Shown: positions 17,682 to 27,864, counted from the first letter of the stretch. The stretch is 64,000 nt of DNA from Pyrinomonadaceae bacterium (GCA_028284415.1 JANQRU010000001.1:124001-188000); one strand, 5' to 3'. Notes: a model not told the origin generated them from the sequence alone. Program-made: numbers and translations.

Positions 17682-18509
17682 ATGAACGAACAAAATTCTA
17701 ATGTTGAAGAACCGAATGGTGGCGAATGGAAAGCACCACCTCCACCAGAGGAAATAGAGGCTGTTGAAGAAGAACAGCCACAGATGTCCGAAGTTGGGAC
17801 ATTAGCAAATATTTTTATTGAGCCTGGAAATACTTTTAAGGATTTACGCAGAAAGCCAAGATTTATTATGGCGACCGTAATAATGGCTCTTTTGATAACG
17901 GCTTTTTCTGTAACCTTACAACAAAGATTAGGTGAAGAAAGAATTAAAAGAGCAGTTATGCAAACTTTAGAAAATAATTCACAGTTTGCATCTATGCCTG
18001 CTGAACAAAAAGAGCAACAAGTAAATCTTTCATACACTATTCAAAAATATGTAAGCTATGTAACACCAATTTTTGTGTTTCTATTCTTTTTGATTGGTGG
18101 ATTGCTTTATTGGCTTGGTGTAAAAGCTATGGGAGGTGCTGCATCTTTCTTGCAGTCGCTGTCAGTTTGGATATATTCATCTTTTCCGCCTACGATTGTG
18201 GCAATGCTCGCCAATTTTCTAATACTATTTATCAAGTCACCTGATGATATTGATATTGCTACAAGTCAAAGGGGATTGGTTAAGGCTAACCCGACTATGT
18301 TTTTTGATGGTAAAGAAATGCCTGTGTTAGCAACTTTAATCAGCACAATTGATGTGTTTATGATTTGGGGGTTGATTTTAGCAGCAATCGGTTTGCATAT
18401 CGTAGGCAAGATATCAAAAGGATCAGCTTGGGGAATAGTCCTTATCATAACCTTGATTGGAATTACATTTAGAGTAATTGGAGCATTTATTAATGGCGTT
18501 CCATCTTAA
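17682..18509 (+). CDS. Yip1-domain membrane protein
   Basis: An acidic, Pro-rich cytoplasmic head (residues 1-45) is followed by IFIEPGNTFKDLRRKPRF, the amphipathic entry typical of bacterial Yip1-family proteins, and five transmembrane helices (about 63-80, 125-147, 158-185, 220-242 and 248-268). Bacterial Yip1 proteins have no firm function. A purine-rich GGGGGTC stretch precedes the ATG. It is separated from dppF by 120 bp and closed by a strong hairpin, so it is likely monocistronic. Confidence 0.8.
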   Translation: MNEQNSNVEEPNGGEWKAPPPPEEIEAVEEEQPQMSEVGTLANIFIEPGNTFKDLRRKPRFIMATVIMALLITAFSVTLQQRLGEERIKRAVMQTLENNSQFASMPAEQKEQQVNLSYTIQKYVSYVTPIFVFLFFLIGGLLYWLGVKAMGGAASFLQSLSVWIYSSFPPTIVAMLANFLILFIKSPDDIDIATSQRGLVKANPTMFFDGKEMPVLATLISTIDVFMIWGLILAAIGLHIVGKISKGSAWGIVLIITLIGITFRVIGAFINGVPS

Positions 18510-18530
18510 GCTTTAAACTGATACTAGTGA

Positions 18531-18563
18531 AAAAGGAGCAGTTAATTTAACTGCTCCTTTTTT
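18531..18563. terminator. Bidirectional terminator
   Basis: Near-perfect palindrome: arm 18531-18545 is complementary to 18547-18561, with A and T runs at the ends. Lies between the convergent Yip1 gene and the permease operon and serves both. Confidence 0.9.
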
Positions 18564-18565
18564 AT

Positions 18566-19822
18566 TTACTCGTATCTTAATGATTCAATTGGATCTAGCC
18601 TAGCTGCTTTCCAAGCAGGGAATAGTCCAAAGACTAAACCGATTCCGACACTAGCAAAAAAGCCTAAAATTGGAGCCCAAAGCGGAACATATGACGGGAA
18701 TACTAGGGCAATCAGAAAAGTTAAACTCCAGCCAATAGCAAGTCCAAGTAATCCTCCAAACCCTGTTAAAGTCATAGCTTCTACCAAAAATTGCAGTAGA
18801 ATATCCGAACGTTTTGCACCTATCGCTTTGCGTATCCCAATTTCACGAGTTCTTTCAGTCACTGAAACGAGCATAATATTCATTACGCCAATTCCACCGA
18901 TCATTAAGCCAACTGAAGAAATAACAACCATAGCAAGAAAAACTCCCTGTGTTATAGATTTGAATTGGTCAATGATACTGTCAGCAGTTTCCATCGAAAA
19001 ATTATTTGGCTCTCCATAGGGAACTTGGCGACGAACTCTTAAAAGGTCTTGAACTTGGTCTTTTGCTTCATCCAAAAAACCATTTTTTGCGACGGCTAAA
19101 ATAAATAGATCATCGGAATTAGGTTTGATACGAAGTGCTGAACCCATCGGCATATAAATCACATTTGATTGGCTATTACTTCCGTCACCGCCAAAAAGTT
19201 CTTCTCTTTTTTCCAAGACACCGATAATTCTGAACTGCCGTCCGCCAATTTCAATTTTCTCTCCAAGAGGAGATTTTTTTGGAAAATAACTTTCAACAAC
19301 TTGTTGTCCAATTAAGGCTACGTCAGATTTAGTTTCATTTTCACCTTGGGTGAACCAACGACCTTGTAGCAACACTTCAGTTGTGGTTTTTTCAATATCT
19401 GGTGTAGTACCTTGCAATCTAACTGAGGAGGATTGTTTGCCATTGTCACCTTTTACTAAAATCTTTTGTCCCCAACGGTCACTTGAAACATCTAAAAATG
19501 GTACCGCAGTTTCAATAGTTGGCAGGTTTCTTATTGATTCAGCATCTTCCATCGTTAGAGGCTTTCTCATACGTTCTTCGCGGGAGCGTCTGCCGATCTG
19601 AATCCCAACATTATATTTGTATAGAAATATGGAATTAGTTCCAAATGATTCAATTTGTTTTTCGACCGCGACGTTTATACCGCTAATGATCGAAGAAATA
19701 AGCATTACAGTAATTACGCCTATAACTACGCCGACGATCGTCAGAAGCGAACGCAATTTATTGTTTCGCAACGTCGAAAATGCCATTTTGAAATTTTCTA
19801 TAAAAGTATTGCCTAAAATCAT
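18566..19822 (-). CDS. MacB-type ABC permease (class A), fourth permease of operon
   Basis: Stand-alone permease with the MacB periplasmic core domain: one N-terminal helix (RSLLTIVGVVIGVITVMLIS, about residues 25-44), a periplasmic domain of about 230 residues, and three C-terminal helices with the FtsX-like loop LVSVTERTREIGIRKAIGA. Ends LDPIESLRYE. Such proteins do not channel substrate through the membrane but transmit ATP-driven motion to a periplasmic adaptor. Its core segment LMIGGIGVMNIM and ending resemble the permease at 21136 more than its immediate neighbour. Last gene of the minus-strand operon; 6-bp gap from the previous one. Confidence 0.9.
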   Translation of the reverse strand: MILGNTFIENFKMAFSTLRNNKLRSLLTIVGVVIGVITVMLISSIISGINVAVEKQIESFGTNSIFLYKYNVGIQIGRRSREERMRKPLTMEDAESIRNLPTIETAVPFLDVSSDRWGQKILVKGDNGKQSSSVRLQGTTPDIEKTTTEVLLQGRWFTQGENETKSDVALIGQQVVESYFPKKSPLGEKIEIGGRQFRIIGVLEKREELFGGDGSNSQSNVIYMPMGSALRIKPNSDDLFILAVAKNGFLDEAKDQVQDLLRVRRQVPYGEPNNFSMETADSIIDQFKSITQGVFLAMVVISSVGLMIGGIGVMNIMLVSVTERTREIGIRKAIGAKRSDILLQFLVEAMTLTGFGGLLGLAIGWSLTFLIALVFPSYVPLWAPILGFFASVGIGLVFGLFPAWKAARLDPIESLRYE

Positions 19823-19828
19823 AATAAT

Positions 19829-21055
19829 TTAATCTGCCCTTAATGCTTCTATTGGATCTAATCTGGCGGCTTTCCATGCAGGGAATAACCCCGCAAGAAT
19901 CCCAACTCCTGCAGAAACTCCCATTGCAAGGATAATTGACCAAATTGGAATTACAGTTTGGAAAATGTACATAGATATAACAATACCGATTAACTCTGCA
20001 ATGACTAATCCGATTAATCCGCCTATCGTTGCCAATGTTGCTGATTCAGCCAGAAACTGTTTCAAAATGTCACTTTGGCTTGCACCGATACTTTTTCTGA
20101 TGCCGATTTCTTTTGTTCTTTCGGTTACAGCAACAAGCATTATGTTCATTATCACTATTGCACCGACAACAAGGGCAATTGATGGAACGACCATAATCAC
20201 TATGAAAATCGGACCAAATACCTGATCTCTTAATTTTGTAATTGCGTCAGGGGTAAATATTCCAAAGTTATCTCTCTCACCAAAAGGAACTTTACGCTTG
20301 ATCCTCATCAACGTCCGAGCTTGCTCAACAGCATCTTCAAAGGTTTCATCCGATAACGAAGTACCTTTAAAGTAAAGACTGCTCCACCGATTTTTGCCTT
20401 TTAAGTAGGTTCTGATAGGCATATGTATGAAGTTATCTTGTGACCTGCCAAAAACCGTTCCTTTGGCAACTGCAACTCCAATAACACGGTAGGGAATTCC
20501 ATTAACTTTAATTTCTTGACCTAGTGCGGAGCTTCTTGGAAATAAGGTTTTTTCAATGTCAGCACCTATGAAAACAACTCTTTGAGCGTTATCGTTCTCG
20601 ACTTTAGAAAAATAACGACCTTTTTCAATTTCGACTTGCTCAATATCAGCAATAACTGGTTCAACACCTTCTACTGTAACTTCTTCAATAATCTGTGCAC
20701 CGCGTTTTACCTGCATTCTGTTTCCGCGTGTTTTCGCACCGATTTGTTTTATCAAATTTCCGTTTTTCTCTAAAAATTCCAGTTCTTCAAACGTAAGGTC
20801 TTTATTACGTCGCTGTGCTTCAGCTAGTTTGTCTGAATCTTGAAAGTCTTCAAAACTAAATCGGTTGACAGAAAATGTTTTTGTACCCACACCTGCCAGT
20901 TTTTCATCAACATAAGTGTTGAACCCTTGTAGGATTGAAAGCACGACCATAAAAGCAGTCACACCAATTATCATTCCAAGCAGTGTTAAAAATGAACGCA
21001 ATTTGTGAGCCCAAATCGCAGATAAAGCTAATTTTAGTGTTTCTGTAAAATTCAT
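19829..21055 (-). CDS. MacB-type ABC permease (class B), third permease of operon
   Basis: Same layout as its neighbours: N-terminal helix (FLTLLGMIIGVTAFMVVLS), MacB periplasmic core, three C-terminal helices with LVAVTERTKEIGIRKSIGAS. It carries class-B features: FLTLLG in helix 1, FSVNRF after it, LVVGAIVIMNIM in the second helix, and an LRAD ending, shared with the permease at 22381. Likely pairs with the class-A permease downstream. 80 bp follow the upstream permease gene. Confidence 0.9.
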   Translation of the reverse strand: MNFTETLKLALSAIWAHKLRSFLTLLGMIIGVTAFMVVLSILQGFNTYVDEKLAGVGTKTFSVNRFSFEDFQDSDKLAEAQRRNKDLTFEELEFLEKNGNLIKQIGAKTRGNRMQVKRGAQIIEEVTVEGVEPVIADIEQVEIEKGRYFSKVENDNAQRVVFIGADIEKTLFPRSSALGQEIKVNGIPYRVIGVAVAKGTVFGRSQDNFIHMPIRTYLKGKNRWSSLYFKGTSLSDETFEDAVEQARTLMRIKRKVPFGERDNFGIFTPDAITKLRDQVFGPIFIVIMVVPSIALVVGAIVIMNIMLVAVTERTKEIGIRKSIGASQSDILKQFLAESATLATIGGLIGLVIAELIGIVISMYIFQTVIPIWSIILAMGVSAGVGILAGLFPAWKAARLDPIEALRAD

Positions 21056-21135
21056 TGTTTTATTAAAAAATAAATTATATCAAAGCAGAATTGTCTAAGT
21101 CATTCTATTTACAAAAATTTACAAACTCATGAAAT

Positions 21136-22380
21136 CTATTCATATCTAAGTGCATCAATCGGATTTAGGTTAGAGGCTTTCCAAGCCGGATACAGTCCAA
21201 ACACGATTCCGACACCTGCTGATACGACTAAACCTATGATTACTGCCCAAATAGGAATATAAGCAGGAAGTGGTGAGTATGTATTAATCAAAAAGCTGGT
21301 CGCTTCACCAATTATCAAACCTATAATCCCGCCTATACCTGTCAAAATCACAGCTTCGATCAAAAATTGTGACAAAATACTTATCTTTGTTGCCCCAACT
21401 GCCTTGCGAATACCAATTTCTTTTGTGCGTTCAGTTACGGATACAAGCATTATGTTCATCACACCGATCCCTCCGATCATTAATGCGACAGCAGATATCG
21501 CCGTTAAAACTAAATATGTGGCACTAGTGAGTTGGTTATAGATATCTAATAATGCATCTTGGGAAGATATGCCGAAATTGTCAGGTTCACCATATTGAAC
21601 TTGTCTTCTGCGTCTCAAGATTTCTTTTACTTCAGCCATTGCATTAGGAACTTCAGCCCTTGTTTTAGGGCGTATTATTATTACAAATACAAAGTCAGGA
21701 AAAGTAATTTCAGGATAGTATTTTTGAAAAGTTGAAATCGGGACAAAAATTGAATTATCTCTTGATTGCCCGAAAAAAGTGCCCAAATCCTCCATAATTC
21801 CAACTATCTTGAAAACATTACCACCAATTTTTATGTCTTCGCCGATTGGGTTTTGATATTCTGGAAATAGTGCTTTGACGACATCCCTTCCTAAAATAGC
21901 TATATTCCTACGTTCGCTGACGTCAACATCTGTAATAAATCTACCTTCTGAAACATATTGTGAAAGAGTGAAATTGTAATCAGGTGTAACGCCAAAAATA
22001 ATCGGCGTTTCTGTTTGTTTTTCTTTGAAACGAACTGTTTCTGAGAGTTTTCTTTGGAACGGAGCAACACTAGCAATTGATGTAGCTTCACGCCTAATGG
22101 CATCTACATCTTCCATAGTTAATTCTTTTCTTTGTAATTCCTCTTGAGTTTTTTGAGGTGAGAAACTTGGATCGAATTTGTTGACAAAAATAGTGTTTGA
22201 ACCTAAAGATTCAATCTGCTCAGCAAATGTTTTGTTCAGACCTTGAATAATTGAAACCATAGAAAGAACGGTCAAAACTCCAACTGTTACGCCTAAAATC
22301 GTAAGAGTTGAGCGTAATTTATTTGCACGCAATGTTGATAACGCCATTACGGCAGATTCTTTTAGATCATCAAAAGTCAT
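21136..22380 (-). CDS. MacB-type ABC permease (class A), second permease of operon
   Basis: MacB/FtsX-fold permease, 414 residues. Class-A features: LTILGVTVGVLTV in helix 1, EQIESLGSNTIFVNK after it, LMIGGIGVMNIM before VTERTKEIGIRKAVGAT, and an LRYE ending, all close to the permease at 18566. The start follows the stop of the class-B gene upstream with no gap (TAA then ATG), which suggests coupled translation and equal amounts of the two. Confidence 0.9.
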   Translation of the reverse strand: MTFDDLKESAVMALSTLRANKLRSTLTILGVTVGVLTVLSMVSIIQGLNKTFAEQIESLGSNTIFVNKFDPSFSPQKTQEELQRKELTMEDVDAIRREATSIASVAPFQRKLSETVRFKEKQTETPIIFGVTPDYNFTLSQYVSEGRFITDVDVSERRNIAILGRDVVKALFPEYQNPIGEDIKIGGNVFKIVGIMEDLGTFFGQSRDNSIFVPISTFQKYYPEITFPDFVFVIIIRPKTRAEVPNAMAEVKEILRRRRQVQYGEPDNFGISSQDALLDIYNQLTSATYLVLTAISAVALMIGGIGVMNIMLVSVTERTKEIGIRKAVGATKISILSQFLIEAVILTGIGGIIGLIIGEATSFLINTYSPLPAYIPIWAVIIGLVVSAGVGIVFGLYPAWKASNLNPIDALRYE

Positions 22381-23634
22381 TTAATCATTTCTCATCGCAT
22401 CAATTGGACTTAATTTTGATGCACGCCAAGCAGGATATAATCCACTAATTATTCCAACTATGAAAGATACAGTTACTCCTAGAAATGCAGACTGAGGACT
22501 TATCATCAAAGGGAAGCCCATAACGACTGATAAAACATAAGCCAATCCATATCCAGTAAAAACGCCTATTGCTCCGCCGACCATAGTTACTGAAATAGCT
22601 TCTATCAGAAACTGCAAAAGTATATCAAGTTGTCTTGCTCCGACTGCTTTTCTCAAACCAATTTCTTTGGTTCTTTCTGTAACTGAAACAAGCATGATAT
22701 TCATCACAACAATGCCGCCAACGACCAAAGAAATGATTGCTACACCGAAAGTGGCAAAATAGATTCCGGAAGTGGCGTTTTGATAAATTCCAATGAAAGC
22801 ATCTTGCGAATCAATCGAAAATCCATCATCTGTATCAGAAAAAGTCTTCTTTCGGCGGTTTCTCATTATTGTACGGACTTCATCCTTTGCGGTTTCAAAT
22901 TCGTCAGAGGTTTCAACCTGTACATGCACGACTATTGAATCCCTTGAACCAAAAAGCTTTTGTCCTGCTTCAAAAGGTAAATAGACAAAATTATCGCGTG
23001 AAAAACCTAAAACTTTTCCAAATGGTTCTGAGATACCCATTATTTCAAATGGAACTCCATCAACTCTAATCTTTTTGCCTAAAACATTTTCTGGAGTTGA
23101 ACCTTCGAAGAGGTTATCAATAATATCTGTACCGATTACGCAGATATTTCTGCCTGATTTGCCTTCTTGTTCAGTCCAAATCCTACCTGCTTGAATAGAG
23201 ACGTTTTCTATTTCAAACATTGATAAAGAAAGACCTCGCACGGCAACATTTTCTGCTCTGTTTTCTCCAAATTTTACTAAGCCTCTGCCGTTAATAGCTG
23301 TTCCAACTCTCCAACAAGAGTCACAGAGTCTATTTATCGCTTCAGCATCTTTTTCAGTTATATCCTTTCTTTTGTTGAATTTAATAAAATCTTCTCTGGA
23401 AGTGATAACTAAAGGTCTCTTGGAAACACTAAAAACGGTTGAACCTTGAGCTGAAAATGCATTGGCTACTGTCGAATCTAAACCGTTGATTATAGTGACC
23501 ACAGCAATAACCGCTGTTACTCCAACAATTATTCCAAGAAGTGTGAGAAAAGTACGTAATTTGTTACTTCGTAAACTTCTAACAGCGAGCCTAAAGGACT
23601 CAGCTATCAATGAAATTGTAGCTTTTAACGCCAT
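22381..23634 (-). CDS. MacB-type ABC permease (class B), first permease of operon
   Basis: MacB/FtsX-fold permease, 417 residues, with FLTLLGIIVGVTA in helix 1, FSVSKR after it, LVVGGIVVMNIM and an MRND ending, matching the class-B permease at 19829. A Cys pair (LCDSC) lies in the periplasmic domain about residue 107. It follows the unknown membrane protein after a 153-bp gap that contains an inverted repeat, so the permeases may have their own promoter or be set off from the first half of the operon. Confidence 0.9.
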   Translation of the reverse strand: MALKATISLIAESFRLAVRSLRSNKLRTFLTLLGIIVGVTAVIAVVTIINGLDSTVANAFSAQGSTVFSVSKRPLVITSREDFIKFNKRKDITEKDAEAINRLCDSCWRVGTAINGRGLVKFGENRAENVAVRGLSLSMFEIENVSIQAGRIWTEQEGKSGRNICVIGTDIIDNLFEGSTPENVLGKKIRVDGVPFEIMGISEPFGKVLGFSRDNFVYLPFEAGQKLFGSRDSIVVHVQVETSDEFETAKDEVRTIMRNRRKKTFSDTDDGFSIDSQDAFIGIYQNATSGIYFATFGVAIISLVVGGIVVMNIMLVSVTERTKEIGLRKAVGARQLDILLQFLIEAISVTMVGGAIGVFTGYGLAYVLSVVMGFPLMISPQSAFLGVTVSFIVGIISGLYPAWRASKLSPIDAMRND

Positions 23635-23729
23635 TTCTTTAAATAAACAAAAAGTTTAGCTTTAAGAATAATATCACTTGTAGATATTGATTCAGATTCA
23701 GGAAAACAAATAGTAGCAAGACACTTTTA

Positions 23730-23750
23730 TGATTAAGCTATATTTAATCA
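23730..23750. repeat. Short inverted repeat inside the efflux operon
   Basis: TGATTAA and TTAATCA separated by seven bases, in the 153-bp gap between the unknown membrane gene and the first permease. Could be an operator or a weak hairpin; no T run follows on the minus strand. Confidence 0.4.
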
Positions 23751-23787
23751 AGTAAAATCATAGTATCTATTATTATTACGGATAAAT

Positions 23788-24495
23788 TTATTTAGAGGTT
23801 ATGTTTTTTTTGAAGAGTTGCCAGAGGCTTGCAAAATGTGTGAAAAAAACAATTGGAACAATAATTCCAGGCAGCCAAACATAAGGGAAATACAACACTC
23901 CTCGATTCGGTTGATCGAAGGCAAATTGTTGAAAACTTACAGGCAGTGACAAAATTGCATTGGTCACAATATTGGTCACTAAAAGTAAACAAATTATATT
24001 CCAAACAATTAGTATTTTACTATTAACTTCATCTTTCCTAAAACAAAACCAAAAAACTATTGGTGCCGTGATTCCAGCGATAATATCAAAGTTTCTGCCT
24101 TCAAATGTCATTAACTGAGGAATCATTCCATACTTATAAAGCCAAAAAAGCACTATTTCGACAGGGATTCTGACAATATGCAATAAAGTCAAAGTTTTCA
24201 AAGGCAATTTTTCAATGAAACTATCACGGGAGAAAATGAAGATTAAGATGATAAGTATTAACGGAGGTACCGGTAACAAAGCAAATCTTGGAGGAAATCC
24301 TGTTGTTGTAAGATAAAATCCACCAGTTCCGAGAACTGCTGTGAAGATCAGCCAAAATCCAACAAGAAAAACAATGATTTTTGCAGAATTAGTTTTTACA
24401 ACTGATTTTTTTATTGCGTAGAAAAAAAAGCCAATGGTGAGGAAAGTGGTTAGGATAAAAGTTGTTGAAACATAGTAAGGGACATTTTCGATCAT
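23788..24495 (-). CDS. Seven-helix membrane protein, unknown family
   Basis: 235 residues with about seven transmembrane helices and almost no soluble part; TM starts are near residues 10, 38, 75, 100, 135, 160 and 205. Notable polar segments are TTTGFPPRF and FEGRNFD. I do not recognise the family. Its start overlaps the stop of the ABC ATPase gene by four bases (ATGA), so it is translated together with the transporter, and it may be an accessory part of it or a small membrane enzyme. Confidence 0.65.
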   Translation of the reverse strand: MIENVPYYVSTTFILTTFLTIGFFFYAIKKSVVKTNSAKIIVFLVGFWLIFTAVLGTGGFYLTTTGFPPRFALLPVPPLILIILIFIFSRDSFIEKLPLKTLTLLHIVRIPVEIVLFWLYKYGMIPQLMTFEGRNFDIIAGITAPIVFWFCFRKDEVNSKILIVWNIICLLLVTNIVTNAILSLPVSFQQFAFDQPNRGVLYFPYVWLPGIIVPIVFFTHFASLWQLFKKNITSK

Positions 24496-25232
24496 CTTGT
24501 CCTTTCATCTTTTTCGATCTTACCATCACGAATAGTTATTATGCGGTGAGCTCTTTCGGCTACTTCCATTTCGTGCGTGACTATAATTATTGTATTTCCG
24601 TCTGCGTGCAGTTTTTCAAATAAGTTCATAATTTCCGCACTTGTGCTGGTATCCAAAGCTCCAGTCGGCTCATCTGCTAATAAGATGGATGGTTGGTTAA
24701 CTAATGCCCGGGCAATTGCCACACGTTGTCTTTGTCCACCAGATAGCTCATTTGGTCGGTGATCTACTCGATCACCTAATTCAACTGAAGACAATGCATC
24801 AGTTGCTCTTTTATTCCGTTCACTTGAGCTGATACCCGCGTAAATCAAGGGAAGTTCTACATTGTGCAAAGCAGTCGCTCTAGACAATAAATTAAATGTC
24901 TGGAACACAAAGCCGATTTCTTTATTACGAATCCTGGCAAGCTCATCATCTGTCATTTCAGCAACCTGCTCGCCATTAATCCAATATTTTCCTTTGGTCG
25001 GAGAATCAAGACATCCAATCAAATTCATCAAAGTTGATTTACCGGAACCTGAAGGACCGATAATAGCGAGATATTCACCTTGTCTCACGTCAAAAGATAC
25101 TTCTCTTAGTGCGTGTAGCTGTTCCGTACCCATCTTATAAGTTTTCCAGATATCACGCATTTTGATCAGAGAATTGTAAGGATGCGAAATCCCGTTGCCA
25201 TTTGTTTCAATATTTTCTATTTCTGTAACCAT
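24492..25232 (-). CDS. MacB/LolD-type ABC ATPase
   Basis: ATPase of the MacB/LolD/FtsE group: Walker [10 protein letters not shown]-loop FVFQTFNLL, signature LSGGQRQR, Walker B ILLADEP followed by TGALD, H-loop VTHE. A frame opens at 25265; the ATG at 25232 gives a normal family N terminus, but neither start has a clear ribosome binding site, so the start is uncertain by 11 codons. It is the only ATPase in an operon with four permeases and must serve them all, or some are energised by ATPases elsewhere. Comes about 85 bp after the MacA-like gene. Confidence 0.9.
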   Translation of the reverse strand: MVTEIENIETNGNGISHPYNSLIKMRDIWKTYKMGTEQLHALREVSFDVRQGEYLAIIGPSGSGKSTLMNLIGCLDSPTKGKYWINGEQVAEMTDDELARIRNKEIGFVFQTFNLLSRATALHNVELPLIYAGISSSERNKRATDALSSVELGDRVDHRPNELSGGQRQRVAIARALVNQPSILLADEPTGALDTSTSAEIMNLFEKLHADGNTIIIVTHEMEVAERAHRIITIRDGKIEKDERTR

Positions 25233-25316
25233 TTTATTTTTGTAAAAAAATGACGAAGCAAGCATAAACTGTCACAGCACTACACATACTTCGTCGGTAA
25301 AAACTATAAAACTATA

Positions 25317-26951
25317 TTAACTTCCGCCCCTTTCACCGTCTTTTTTCTCTTGTTTTTTGACAACATCACCTTCTTTAAGTTTGTTTAAGACGCGACTTGG
25401 TCCAGTTATTACTTCTTGATTAGCTTCAAGACCGCTTGTAATTTGAATGTCCGACTCACCTGTAATTCCTGTTGTAACTTCAATAAATTTAACTTTATTA
25501 CCGTCTAAGATATACACACCTTTAACAGTTTCTTCCTTGTCTTTTTTAGGTTTAGGTTCAGGCTTTTCTTCTTTTTTGCCTTCTTCACCTTTCTTGTCAT
25601 CAGGTTTTTTCTCGATAACAGATTGAATCGGAACTGCAACAACATCTTTTTTAACGTCAGTAGTAATTTCAGCTGTCGCACTCATACCGGGTCTTAACCC
25701 ATTTCTTATTTCATCAGGTACATCTTTTAGCTCAATAACTACACGAAATTCTTTAGCTTCTTGTGTGTTAATGGTGTTGGATAAACCACCGGATGTCTGA
25801 GTTTTACCTACAGCTAATGGAGTTTTTTGGGTAACTTCACCTTTAAGCTCATCATCACCAAATGCATCCACTTTGACAACTGCAGGTTGTCCTACTGCAA
25901 CTTTATCTATTTCAGTTTCATCAACCTTTACTTCAATGTTAACCGTTGACATATCTGCAATGGTCAATAGAGGTGTCGAAGATAGATTTGCCGTTGCGAA
26001 CTGACCAACTTTTGAAGGAATGTCAGCAATAACTCCCGCAATTGGGGCTACTTGTAAAGTTTTATCTCTTTGGTTTCTTTGTCCACGTAGAACAGCTGCT
26101 TGTTGATTGGCTCTTGATTGAGATGCATTAGCACCAAAAGTAGCAGTTGAAACTCCTCGCCTCGCATCCCTAACGGCTACCCCTTGCTGATTAGCCCTAG
26201 CTCTAGCCTCTTTTACTCTAGCCCTAGCTTCTTTTACTCTGTTTTGTGCTTCTCTAACTGATATATTTTGTGATTTTAGTCTAGCTAAAGCGTTGTTGTA
26301 ATTTGCTTTTGCTGTATCAACCCGGTCTTTTGCCTGATCAAATTCAAGTCTTGAAGCTACGCCACTTTCCAAAAGCTCTTCAGTTCTTTTTAATTCACGG
26401 TTAGCAGCGTTTACCTCAACTTTTGCACGATCAACTTCAGTTTGAGCTGCAACAGCTTGTTGCCTAGCTTGATTCACACTCTCCTGAGCGGTTGAAACTT
26501 GTTGTTGAGCAGTAGAAACAGATGCTTGTTGAGCAATCAATCCCTGTTGAGCTTGATTGAATTGGTTTTGAGCAGCAAGCACTTGAGAACGACTTGCTTG
26601 AACATCATCTCTTGCAGCATTTAAAGCTGCGATTTGAGCGTCTGTGCTTGATTGGAGTTGATTTGGGTCTAAACGGACAAGTTGTTGTCCTTTATCTACC
26701 ATATCGCCTTCTTTTACATATATTTCTTCAATCCTACCCTGAACTTCACTTGTAAGATTAATATATTGGATAGGTCTGACCTCGCCTGGAGCAGTAACCG
26801 TGGAACGCAATTCAGCTTGCTTCTCAAGCTTGACCACAGTTACTTCAGGTGCATCGGAGCGAGAAGCTAAAGCTCCTACAACAACTGCTAAAATAAGGAC
26901 AGACAATAATGAAATGCCAATTATAACTTTGGACTTTCGGCTAAGTGCCAT
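25317..26951 (-). CDS. MacA/HlyD-type periplasmic adaptor protein
   Basis: Membrane-fusion protein linking the inner-membrane ABC permeases to a TolC-type outer-membrane channel. N-terminal helix (about residues 9-29), barrel-sandwich half, a long Gln/Ala/Arg-rich coiled-coil hairpin (about 90-285, with a short tandem VKEARAR), second barrel half (QVAPIAGVIADIPSKVGQF), beta-barrel domain and a membrane-proximal domain with a Lys/Glu/Pro-rich insert (about 440-475). At 544 residues it is longer than E. coli MacA because of the coiled coil and insert. First gene of the operon; 292 bp of A+T-rich DNA separate it from the divergent FHA gene and must hold both promoters. Confidence 0.9.
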   Translation of the reverse strand: MALSRKSKVIIGISLLSVLILAVVVGALASRSDAPEVTVVKLEKQAELRSTVTAPGEVRPIQYINLTSEVQGRIEEIYVKEGDMVDKGQQLVRLDPNQLQSSTDAQIAALNAARDDVQASRSQVLAAQNQFNQAQQGLIAQQASVSTAQQQVSTAQESVNQARQQAVAAQTEVDRAKVEVNAANRELKRTEELLESGVASRLEFDQAKDRVDTAKANYNNALARLKSQNISVREAQNRVKEARARVKEARARANQQGVAVRDARRGVSTATFGANASQSRANQQAAVLRGQRNQRDKTLQVAPIAGVIADIPSKVGQFATANLSSTPLLTIADMSTVNIEVKVDETEIDKVAVGQPAVVKVDAFGDDELKGEVTQKTPLAVGKTQTSGGLSNTINTQEAKEFRVVIELKDVPDEIRNGLRPGMSATAEITTDVKKDVVAVPIQSVIEKKPDDKKGEEGKKEEKPEPKPKKDKEETVKGVYILDGNKVKFIEVTTGITGESDIQITSGLEANQEVITGPSRVLNKLKEGDVVKKQEKKDGERGGS

Positions 26952-27243
26952 TTTTAATTTTCCTCAAATAAATAGTTTGATAATATCAATAATACAAATT
27001 ACGCAAATTATTATACAAACTGCGTCTTGAATTTGTTACGACAAATCAATCTATATAGTTTCAAAAAAGATTTTAGATTTTTTTTATAAAAATAACTTCA
27101 AAAAACTGTCTAAATGCTTAGGAAAAGCTACTTTATTGTTTCAAATTTTCCTAGAGCATTTACGAACTGACGTTTAAGAGTTAAAATACCATAGCAATTT
27201 TAATAAATATAATAAATTAGCGTATCTTTTAGGTGAAATTAAG

Positions 27244-27864
27244 ATGATAAAATGCCAATCTTGTGGGACACAAAATCTTGATAGTTCGCAGTATTGTGAT
27301 GAATGTGGGGATTCATTACAAAAATACCAAGCCCCGGAAGTTTCCAGCGAGGAGTTAAACAACCCCTCCAATGGACAATCACAAAGCCAGGAAGTTCCTG
27401 TATTTCAATCGGCTAGTGTAACTTCTATAGGGATTCCACCTGTTGTTGAGGAATCACAAATTGCAAAAGAAGAAAAAGTTAATCCAGAAACAAATACTGA
27501 GAAACAACTTGAATTAAGAAAATCAAAAGGTGTCCATGCAAATTTAATTATCGAAAGAGGAGCCTCAATCGGTACTGAATTTCCTTTATCTTCAGATGAA
27601 TCTAACATCGGACGTTGGGATGCAGATAATGGGATTTTTCCTGATGTAGATTTAGATGCTTACGACCCCGAGGCAAAGGTCTCAAGAAAGCATGCTCGTA
27701 TATTATTGCAAAATGATGGATATTTATTAGAAGATCTTGGGTCAACAAACGGAACTTTTGTAAACAGGGGTAGGAGACTAATACCGGGTAATCCTCATCG
27801 TTTAAATGATGGAGATGAAATTATTGTTGGCAAAACTTTTTTGAGATTTCGTATCACTAACTAA
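27244..27864 (+). CDS. Zinc-ribbon and FHA-domain protein
   Basis: Starts with a four-Cys zinc ribbon (CQSCGTQ...YCDECGD, residues 4-22), then a disordered linker, then a C-terminal forkhead-associated domain (about 100-206) with the phosphothreonine-binding landmarks IGRWD, SRKHARI and LEDLGSTNGTFVN. FHA domains read phosphothreonine, so it probably docks on substrates of the kinase encoded next. Its FHA domain is clearly related to the one at the end of that kinase (both contain the D.D.YDP...SRKHARI pattern). Ribosome binding site TAGGTGA. 70 bp before the kinase gene. Confidence 0.88.
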   Translation: MIKCQSCGTQNLDSSQYCDECGDSLQKYQAPEVSSEELNNPSNGQSQSQEVPVFQSASVTSIGIPPVVEESQIAKEEKVNPETNTEKQLELRKSKGVHANLIIERGASIGTEFPLSSDESNIGRWDADNGIFPDVDLDAYDPEAKVSRKHARILLQNDGYLLEDLGSTNGTFVNRGRRLIPGNPHRLNDGDEIIVGKTFLRFRITN

